A DNA stretch of 64,000 nt from the NCBI RefSeq assembly GCF_025370935.1, contig NC_133472.1:5508876-5572875 (forward strand), written 5' to 3'. The DNA comes from Choristoneura fumiferana (lineage: Eukaryota; Arthropoda; Insecta; Lepidoptera; Tortricidae). Below are positions 32,024 to 41,500 of the stretch, one piece after another. The notes beneath the pieces were generated by a model that searched no databases, had not been told where the DNA came from, and saw nothing but the letters and a program-made list of their open reading frames with translations. Both the position numbers and the translations under genes were made by a program. Position 1 is the stretch's first letter; every line of letters starts with the position of its first letter.

Positions 32024-33724
32024 TCAGTCCCTCATGTAGGGATAGTCTATGTCTTTGAGAGGGACAAAGGTTTCCTTGATGGACTGCGGGCTGGTCCATC
32101 TCATAACATAAGTGGGTCCTCCGGCCTTGTCGTTGGTGCCGGACATGCGGCCGCCGCCGAAGGGCTGTTGGCCAACCACCGAGCCAGTTGACTTGTCGTT
32201 GATATAGAAGTTACCAGCTGTCGGCTTCAGCTCTTCTAGAGCTAGCTCGAGGAATGCTTTATCGCTGGCAAACACCGCTCCTGTCAGTGCAAACTTCGTT
32301 GATGATCCCACAAGGGACAATGCCTGCATCAGATCCTTGTCTTCATATACATACATGGTGAGCACAGGCCCAAAGATCTCCTCCACCATGAGTCTATCAT
32401 GAGGATCAGTTGTTTCGATTATTGTGGGCTGCACAAAGTAACCCTTGCTGTCATCAAATTCTCCTCCTCCAAGGATTTTATTTTGTGGGTTATTCTTTGC
32501 ATTCTTGATGTAGCTGGTGATACGAGCAAAGGCCTTGTCATCGATAACAGCTCCCATGAAGACACTGAAGTCTGTGACGTCTCCCACCTTGAGTTTGGAA
32601 CGCTCTTTCACCAGACCCTCCTTGATTGGTTCATAAAGGGACCGAGGTACATACATTCTGGAGCAAGCTGAACACTTTTGCCCACAGTATTCAAATGCAG
32701 AGCGGATTGTAGATGTCACAACTGACTCTACATCAGCAGTTGGGTGAATAAAGTGATAATTCTTGCCTCCGCATTCACCGATGAGTCTAGGGTAGTTACG
32801 GTAGCGGTCTAGATTTTTAGCCACAGCCCCCCAAATCCAGTTGAAAGTAGGCACAGAGCCCGTAAAGTTGATACCGGCCAAATGTGGAGAAGAAGTGATG
32901 GTCTTACCAAATGTAGGTCCATCGGCAGGCACAAAGTTAACCACACCAGGTGGCAGGCCAGCTTCACGCATGATGTTAAAGATCCTCCAATTGGAAAGAA
33001 CAGCCGTATCAGAAGGCTTCCACACTACACCATTGCCCATCAGTGCAGGAGTGTACGCTAAGTTACCACCAATCGCCGTGAAGTTGAATGGGCTGATGGC
33101 TGCTATGAATCCATCAATGCCTCGGAACCGCATTGAGTTCCTAGTCACCTGCGGGTTCTCTGAGATGGGCTGGTATTTGGCGTTTTCTTTTAAAAAGAAG
33201 ACATTGAACCTGAAGAAGTCGATGAGCTCGGCGGCGGCGTCAATTTCACCCTGCACCACGGTCTTGGACTGGCCGAGCATGGTGGCGGCGTTGAGGCGCT
33301 GGCGGTGCTCGCCCGCCATCAGGTCAGCGGCGCGCTCCCAGATGCGGACGCGTTCCTCATACGGCGTGCGGTCCCAGCGCGCCTGCGCCTCCACACTCAC
33401 AGAGATGGCTTTCTGAATAGTCTTCTCGCTGGCGTAATAAAATTTGGCGATTTTGCGGCCGTGGTTGTGAGGCATCACCTGGAATTTCGGCTCGCCATCC
33501 TTGATGTTTTGGTCGCCGATGACGATGGGCACGTCCTCTGTGACGGCGGACGTTCGTTTCAACTCGTCGGCGAGCTCGCCGCGCTCGCGGCTGCCCGCGC
33601 GGTAGCCCAGCACTGGCTCATTCTGCACACCGAAGTCTTTCAGCTTCGGCAGCTCGACGATGCTCGCTAAGCCGCGCTCCAGCGGCCGCGCGGCTTTTGC
33701 TGTCAACGAACACAGGTTCAACAT
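32024..33724 (-). CDS. P5CDH: Delta-1-pyrroline-5-carboxylate dehydrogenase, mitochondrial (P5CDH), intronless
   Basis: The 566-residue frame (ATG 33724 to TGA 32024) is a complete ALDH4-family enzyme, close to the usual length of animal P5CDH. It oxidises glutamate semialdehyde/P5C to glutamate with NAD in the mitochondrial matrix, the last step of proline breakdown. The first 20 or so residues (Arg, Leu and Ala, no acids before Glu16) look like a presequence. Active-site parts are present: SPFNF with the oxyanion Asn214, WKPSD (Lys236), FTGS (289), GECGGKN with general-base Glu317, GQKCSACSR with nucleophile Cys351, and EEIFGP (about 448). The gene has no introns, while its neighbour on the other strand is split at five places, so it looks like a retrocopy that became or stayed the functional gene. 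I see no poly-A remnant. A 5' UTR intron cannot be excluded. Confidence 0.96.
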   Translation of the reverse strand: MLNLCSLTAKAARPLERGLASIVELPKLKDFGVQNEPVLGYRAGSRERGELADELKRTSAVTEDVPIVIGDQNIKDGEPKFQVMPHNHGRKIAKFYYASEKTIQKAISVSVEAQARWDRTPYEERVRIWERAADLMAGEHRQRLNAATMLGQSKTVVQGEIDAAAELIDFFRFNVFFLKENAKYQPISENPQVTRNSMRFRGIDGFIAAISPFNFTAIGGNLAYTPALMGNGVVWKPSDTAVLSNWRIFNIMREAGLPPGVVNFVPADGPTFGKTITSSPHLAGINFTGSVPTFNWIWGAVAKNLDRYRNYPRLIGECGGKNYHFIHPTADVESVVTSTIRSAFEYCGQKCSACSRMYVPRSLYEPIKEGLVKERSKLKVGDVTDFSVFMGAVIDDKAFARITSYIKNAKNNPQNKILGGGEFDDSKGYFVQPTIIETTDPHDRLMVEEIFGPVLTMYVYEDKDLMQALSLVGSSTKFALTGAVFASDKAFLELALEELKPTAGNFYINDKSTGSVVGQQPFGGGRMSGTNDKAGGPTYVMRWTSPQSIKETFVPLKDIDYPYMRD

Positions 33725-34460
33725 CTCAGCTGAGAGGCAAGCCTCCTATCGATCGTGTTACGTAAACCCAGCCGCGCTCGCAGCCGTAAACAATATGTGG
33801 CACGCAGCTAACGAAGTAATTGGCAACGGAATCGACGACCTTCACTGATTCACATTTTGTAGAGGAGCACGAAACGAAATTACTATTCTATCTATCCGTT
33901 CGAACGCGGGCACGACGTCACAGTCACACAAAAATAATTTTCTCATTAGGGCGGGGCATTGCTAATGTTATTAGCATATTTTTCCTCTTCCTTGTTTTTA
34001 GTTTTGGACTATTGACAACTTTATTACCATGCTTTAAAGTGCATTTACAAATGTAGCATATCAGAAATATTCTTAAAAATTGCGTCAACTCGCATCGCTC
34101 GTTCGATGACAGATACACTGCTGAATACATCGATTTCCTTTTTTTTTGTGTATGGCAATGTCCTTTTGCAACATTTTCTTTGAGCGGCAGTTTTGAAATA
34201 ATTAAAAAATAACGCTTTTAATATATTGTAATGCTACTTATCCTTGCTTGCTTCTTCTTTGCTATCTTATAGAAATTCAGAATCGAAATCTAAAGAGACT
34301 GATGAGAAAAAGGTTTGTTTACCTATTAATTCTTGGAAGAACTGAAAGAAAAAAAAAAAATATTTCAGTACTAAATGTAACGTTCAATGTTCTAGTTTCT
34401 ATCGTTTCAAATAATTTCAGGTTCATTCCAGAACGCACGTAACGTACTGGCCACCCATGA
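33725..34460. promoter_or_regulatory. Intergenic region between divergent P5CDH genes (first part)
   Basis: The 1.78 kb between the start codons (33725-35508) must hold both promoters. The first 130 bases left of it are relatively GC-rich. No TATA box stands out. From 34461 the region is filled with MITEs, so the core promoter of the enzyme gene is probably in 33725-34000. This is inferred from position only. Confidence 0.4.
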
Positions 34461-34587
34461 GGGCTACTACAAAAATCGAATAATCTAAGTTCGTATCGAT
34501 CCGTCCCTCTCACTCTCATATTAATTAATTTAAGCGTTAGCGGGACGGCAACATATGTACCTAGTTCGAATTTTGCACTTCGTAGTC
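34461..34587. mobile_element. Hairpin MITE (family A)
   Basis: From 'gggctactacaaaaatcgaa' to 'cgaattttgcacttcgtagtc'; the right terminal 'gccc' is lost. Confidence 0.75.
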
Positions 34588-34894
34588 TTTTCGTTGTATA
34601 GGGCCAGCCAGTCTACCGCGTGGTAATACTTGAGTAAATATTTCCTGCTGTTTACGGTCTATTCGTATATTTTATTGAGAATTTTTCTGAGGAACGGCTA
34701 GCAAGTTTTCTAATATTTATTTACTTGTTGACATTCTTGTCCACAGTAATCCCTAATCATACGAGTTTTAATCGTCACCTACCATAGAAGTATATTGTTA
34801 TAAGTACTTCTATGTCTCCTACACATACGAATATCCCTTCTTTACACTAATATTTACGAACAACACGGGGCTGGCAAAAATGTTTTCTCTTGTT

Positions 34895-35100
34895 CCCTGT
34901 AAAGCTCAGTTTAGACTTGCCTGAAAAATCATGTAAGGGTCTGTTTCACCACTCATTAATAAATTTTATTTGACAAATAAATGGCATACCGTCTCTGTTT
35001 ATTCCGACAGAGCAAACAGAGACGGCATCACAGATATCCGTCACAAAATTAATCAATTAATGGTGAAACAGGGGGTATGTTGCATTACATTACTGTCGAG
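34895..35100. mobile_element. MITE inserted in another MITE
   Basis: An inner hairpin at 34937-35075 ('gggtctgtttcaccactcattaat' against 'aatcaattaatggtgaaacaggggg') splits an outer repeat. The outer halves, 'aagctcagtttagacttgcc' and 'gttgcattacatt', are the two parts of the element that closes the window (63890 onward: 'caagcttagacttac ... gttgcattacattgc'). Confidence 0.7.
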
Positions 35101-35508
35101 AGAAGAACATCTACGCAGCGGCGGCCTTACCCATTGCGAGGCTCCGGGCGGCAGGTCTTTGCGAGGCCCTTTGTCCTTCGTGAAAAGTACTTATGTGATG
35201 CGAAAATATAGTAAAAAAAACGTATATTTAAAAAAAATTGCTTGGGTTGTTGCGCGAGGCCCCTGCAAGAGCGAGTCCCCCCCCGGGCGATTGCCCTGGT
35301 CGCCACCCCCTAAGGCCGCTACTGTATCTACGAATAACACGACGCTGGCAAAAATGGTTTCTCAATAAGAGTACCAATTGCCATATACAGGGAATGTAAT
35401 TACCCTGTTAAGAAGAGGAAGTCATGATGATTGATGAGTTTTGACAAAAATGACATTTGTTAACAACAAACTCGTAATAGCGCAAAATTTTCGTGTTCTG
35501 TTTAAAAA

Positions 35509-38500
35509 ATGCGCGGTGCTTTAATATGGCCGCTGTTGAAGCGTCGTGCGGCGACGGCGTCGGGCGCGGTGGAGCCCCAATGCACGGAGCACCCGGGGCC
35601 GCCGAAGAGCGAGCCGGTGAGGGAGCACCGCGCGGGCTCCAAGGAGCGGGGGGAGCTACAGCTGGAGCTGAGCTTGCTGTGCCGCAACCCACCCGTCGTC
35701 CCCATTTGCGTGGGCAGCGAGTGTACCAGTAAGTCTGGAGGGTTACTATGAAATTCGAAAATCGTATCATACCTCTCACTCTCGTATTAAATAATATAAG
35801 CGGCAGCGGGATGGCAAGATACGAAGTACGAATTTTGCATTTCGTAGTTAGGGCCTGTCCAGAGAAAGCGTTCTGTGCGCGAGCGCACGAGGTGGTGCTA
35901 CATTATATCCCGTCCAGGGGGACTACTACGAAATTCGAAAGTCAAAGTTTGTATCGTGCCATCCCGCTGACGTTTATATTTATTTAATACGAGAGTGAGC
36001 GGGACGGTACGATACGAACTACGATTTTCGAATTTCGTAGTAGCCCCCTCTGATTGACGTGCACGGCAGTCGAATCAAATCACTTGCTCAGAAATTTTAC
36101 CTACCGCTACATTTACGAGCCGCGGGCTGCAGCTATGGCGTGCATTGAGTGGTAGCAGGCAGGGTAGGCAGCACTAGTGCTGGTAGCGTGTTGCACAGCT
36201 AACTAGTAACTCCCTGCCCTGGAATTCACCCAATCCACGCCAATGGCGGGCTGTATCCTGTTAATTTACTTATTCAGCCGGCTGCGTCTGCCGTCAAGTT
36301 ATGCCGTTCGACCACAAGCGCACAGCAACGTACTACAACCAAGCCTGTTCGCACACCATCGCGATGGGCATGGAATGGGCGGCCCGGACTCAGCCGTGCT
36401 GGGAGCGGACCCCGGTCCAGCAGCGATGTGAGATCTTCGACCGCGCCGCAGACCTAATGGCGGGACGGTACCGACAGAAAATCATCGCCGCCGCCATGAT
36501 GGGGCAAGGCATGACAGCTATTCAAGCAGAACACAACATCTGCCAGCTGATAGACTACACCCGTTTCAACAGCAACTTCCTGCGGGACCTCACGATGAGC
36601 CGCTGCGTCACCGACGGGGCTCCTACAGGCAAAAACTTGAACCACTACCACGGTTTGGAGGGATTTTTCGCTGCTATAACGCCCAATGATTCCTTTTCAA
36701 ACGCCGGCCAGTTGGCTATAACGCCTGCTATCATGGGGAACGGTGTTGTCTGGAAGCCCAGCCAATATTCGATCCTCGCGTGTTACCGGATTTTCCAAAG
36801 TCTCCTCGAAGCAGGTCTACCTGTGGGGGTGATTAACTTCGTTCCTGCGGAAGAGAACTGTTTTCTGAACACTGCTTGCTGTAGCCGAAAGTTAGCTGGA
36901 GTCGCATTTGGAGGGACCACGTCGGCTTTGGAGACGATATGGAAGAGGATAGGAGATAACATAAAAAACTTTGACAGGTCAGTACTGTCGACTTTCGATC
37001 TCGGTTGATACAGTATATAGTACTGTAGGGACTATGCTGTATACCGCTGGAAGGTGGTAAAACTGACCACCTGGCACGCTAGATTGACTTTCGCACCCTT
37101 TCAGGCTTCGGGCTCAAATCGCCTTTTTCGCCATCCTTTTGATCTACGGTGACAGGTGCCGTGACGTCGGTTTTAGGGCTGTAAGGATGCCCATTGTGAC
37201 ACCCAGTAGAGGCAGAATTTGAATGGCAAAATGCCAATTTGTAAGGGACCCGTGAGAGGCCCAGTTGATGACGACTCCGGTCAGTTTTACCACCTGCCAG
37301 CGGTATACAACCTAGTCCCTACAGTACCTATATCTAATAATATTAAGAGTATCTATCGAAGGTTCCCTGGTCAAACCCGATAAGTCGAAATACTACCCTT
37401 GTTGACTGTTAAAAAAAGAACGTTCTATGTAGGAGCATAAATTCGATTTTTTTATGAATTATTAGATCGAGTTATTGGGTTTGACCAGGGAGCCCTCGCT
37501 ATGTTCTTTACAGAATCGATAACTTCTTCGAATCTTCTGTTGTTAGTAATGCACACATATTACGCTTTTCTAGTTTTAAATTAATTTCGGTGAAATTACT
37601 GGCACTTGAGGTATCCCATCTTAGGCCTCTATGTTGGCAACGCATCTGCAATCCCCCTGGTGTTGCAGGTTTCTATGGGCGGTGGTGATCTCTTACCATC
37701 AGGAGACCCACTTGCTCGTTTGCCATCCAGTCGAATAAAAAAAAATCTGTATTCACCAATGAAGTATTATTACCATTTTTTAACCACTGTGTCGGCAATA
37801 GTATCTAGCTTTCAAACTAATAACTTTGTGACAAACTTCTTGGAAAAACAAATGGTTTAAAGCTCGCTGGACATTTTTATTACTCTTATTGAGAATTAAT
37901 TTGTTTTCGACCACTTTGATCCTAATCCTATCTTACTATTATATTATTAGTTTCATTCAAGAAACCATGATCTTTTGCCTTCAATCCTACCCACTGCTGC
38001 TTCAGCTATACATTTAAACAGGTTTCCCCGCATAGCTGGCACGGGGAGCGGCAAGAACTTCCACATAATCCACGAATCAGCTGACATGAAGTGCGCAGTG
38101 GCCAATACGATCCGCGCCGCATTCGAAATGGCTGGCCAGAAGACGACCTCCTGCTCCCGCGCTTACGTGCACCACTCCGTCTTGCGGGTGTTCCTGTTGG
38201 CGCTGTCCTGCCAGTTGCCGCGGCTCTTCATCACGCATCCGCTGGACTACAGATGCTTTACGTCGTCCGTGATATCCGCGGAGGCTTATGACAGGGTGCG
38301 TGCGTGCGTGGTCAATTCTGTCTGTGAGACGGCCATGTTTGCTGCAAATGATTTTGTGCGGGACAGTTCGGGCTACTCCCGGTTGTCCACGTCACTTTGC
38401 ACGCTAACTACAGGTACTTTTTCTTAGTTGTCCGCCGTGTTAACAGTTGGGAAATCCAATTTCCAGGAGTTCGTACGCACTCATAGCAATACCTACGTGT

Positions 38501-41500
38501 GGACAACTGAAAAAAAATAGTATATAGGTACTCGTACAATTCTTCACAGTTGTCACTTTTATTTGACACAGTAAACTTACAAGGTGTATTCTAATTTACT
38601 GCCAAGGGCAAAGATATCGACACGGCCAAAGTTGCAAAAATATGTACCTACCTACTTATACACGGCCTTAATGTTAAGTGCATAAAAGTCGTGTATACAT
38701 ATTTTAGTAACTTTGGCCGTGTCGATATCTCTGCCCTTGACTGTACACCTTTTTATTGTACTTACATAAAACACGTAAAAATAACAGTTTACATTTGAGA
38801 ACCCGAAAAACGAGGTGCAATGTCTTAAAAATGTTTTCGAGTGTTTTAGATGGTTCTGTTAGTTCGACTAAACACTCCATGTAGATTTTTGATCGGAACT
38901 TTTGTTTTAAAATTTAGTCACACCTTTGAATGAAACAAGTTTACCTACATGACCATGTCAAGGTAAATGAACATGGGCATGTCAAAATATTCAATAAAGC
39001 TATAAAGCTATACTCCGTCAACCAGTCAGTGAGTCAGTGAGTGAGAGAATCTTGTTTACATACTCGTATTTAGTACATATCTGTGGGTGCGACATCTAAC
39101 TCGTGCCAAGTTGGCAAGTTCGGGACAAGATCCACTGGGTCTGGCTTAATATCCACAGGGCATGAGTACTTGTAGAGTCCGGTGTAGTGCCCCACCCATC
39201 TCGTCATCTGATGGCTGCTGCTTGCCATAACAGAGCCGCGTGTGTGGCCGGCGCATCATGTCCCGAATCGGTCTTTTCAGTCACGAGCGTAAGTGTACCT
39301 AGTCGTGATGCTACTTTCATCATCTTTAAAAGATGTCAAGGCCTTCTATTATTATTATAAGTAGGTACATATCTAATGACATTTCTTTGAATGTTATTGG
39401 CTGGTACACTTAGAATTCACATTCAGGTAGCATGTTCTTTGATTTAAAAAGCAGTCGGCCGGCAACTGACTCGGGCCGCGCCCGAGCTCCACAAATTGCC
39501 CTGATGTTCTTCTACGGCTTACCAACGTCATGGATACGTTCTGCCCTGCTTTTAGGGCATAAGTAACGCTGACAGGAATAAATTACAGGTGGTGGGTTAC
39601 CTCAACACGTACGTACACGACGGCCAGTGCGAGTTGATGGTGGGGGGACGGGCGGACTGCTCCGTGGGTTACTACATCGAGCCCACAGTCATCCAGGCCA
39701 GCTGCCCCGATCACCCTCTGCTACTTCAGGAGCTCCGGGGGCCAGTGCTGACGGTCTACCCGTTTGGCGACCTGGTGGATCTCGTCGAAGCGGTCGGGAT
39801 GGCACCGTATGCTGTGTGCGGCTCAGTGTTCGCTACGGTGGGTTTGAGGTTGAACTCCACGCTAGTTTCGAGGAATCTTTACTGTGGCACTTAGAAGTAC
39901 ACTTCATCGTTATCATCATCATGAGCCGAAAGACGTCCATTACTGACCAAAAGACTCCCCCTTAGAACGCCACTATGAACGACAACTCGCCACTTGCCAC
40001 CGGTTTGCCGCAACTCGATGTCGTCAGTCCACCTGGTGAGAGGCCTGCCAACGCTTCGTCTTCCGTTTCGTGGTCGTCACTCGAGGACTTTTCTCTCCCA
40101 ACGGTTACCTGTACACTTGCTTTCAGCTAAAATGTCTACCACAAGGTTGAATATCGTTTGCATGTTATAATCATACATAAAGCAATATTGGCGATAAGGA
40201 TAAGACGTGTTTGCCAACTTGAGAGTTTGACTTTAGCGAAACTTGTTCATTTGATATGAAGTTGTTGTTGTTCGTAAATTGATAGACCACTTATTTCGCT
40301 GATCGTACATATCCTTGGTGCAGTTTGTAGGAACTTTGATTTGTGCTATGTGATATTGCTAATTGCTTAGATTGGACAAGCTTTGACTTACCTGTTTATT
40401 TAGCTTTACACTACACCTGCTTTGCTTTTCAACTATTGAGAACGCTGACATATTTTAGGAAGCCAAAGGTCCACTCCGTTCAACTGTTTCCACCGGAGAT
40501 GTGCTGTGCGAGGATGGGTAAATGAAGGCGTTTCTATTGGATCATGAAAACACATCCCTCGCACATCTCTGGCGGAAACGTTGCCTTTCTGGGGCCAGAG
40601 CTACGAGCAATGGCCAGAGAGTCACGGGCTGGTGGTCAACAGGATCTGGCGTGGGCCCGGTGCGCCGTGGAGGCCGTGCGAGACCTGGCCACTCTGGTGG
40701 TGGTGAACGACCGCTGCTCCGAGGAGCTGCCGGCGCACCAGTCGCTGGGCGGCACGCGCAAGTCCGGCCCGGGCTCCAAGGTGACAACTTTAAGCCCAAC
40801 ACACACCGAAGGACGGGTGCGGGTCGTGCTTCCTTATACCGCCATGTAAAACGCCCGTCGTGGGCCTGCGCACGAGCCGCACCCGTCCTCTGTGTGTGTT
40901 GGGCTTTATAAACAGGGGGGCTACTGCGAAATCAGAAAATCGATGTTCGTATCGTACCCTCCGTCTCACTCTCGTATAAATAATTTAAGCGTCAGCGAGA
41001 CGGCAAGATACGAAGTTCGAATGTTGCACTTCGTAGTGTTGTCGAACCATTTGATTCCTGACCCACCGTTGAACGCTCTCACAGTCAGTGTCACAATAAA
41101 TTCCCTTGTCAAGCAATGCGATGTCACTGTGACTTTTTCTACGAAACAGTGGGTCATAGTTAAATTCAGTTGGTTCGATAGTACAGGGGGGCTACTACGA
41201 AATTCGAAAATCGAAGTTCGTATCGTACCGTCCGTCTCCCTCTCGTATAAATAATTTAAGCGTCAGCGAGACGGCAAGATACGAAGTTCGAATTTTGCAC
41301 TTCGTAGTAGGTACGGTCAGGGACTATTTCATGAGCCACCATGGAACCATTTCACAGTAAACGTCATCGCATTAATTAACAAGGAAAATCGTAATGACTT
41401 TTACTTTGAGACGGTTCCATAGTGGATCATGCATGAATTAAAGTCGTTGACCGTACAGGGCCAGCTGCGGCTTCACGCGGCTCTACCGGGTCCGATATGT

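Noticed and set aside
32841..33670. Plus-strand proteins opposite P5CDH
   Set aside because: These are shadows of a GC-rich real gene on the minus strand.
38296..38427. Extension of exon 3 of the P5CDH-like gene to the stop at 38427
   Set aside because: The frame stays open past 38295, but alignment with P5CDH breaks at AYDR and resumes exactly at the start of exon 4 (39589); gtgcgt at 38296 is a good donor in the right phase.
40544..40642. Upstream extension of exon 5 into the MITE
   Set aside because: The frame is open, but that part is MITE sequence and unrelated bases. P5CDH similarity starts at 40643 right after an AG acceptor, in the same phase as the end of exon 4.
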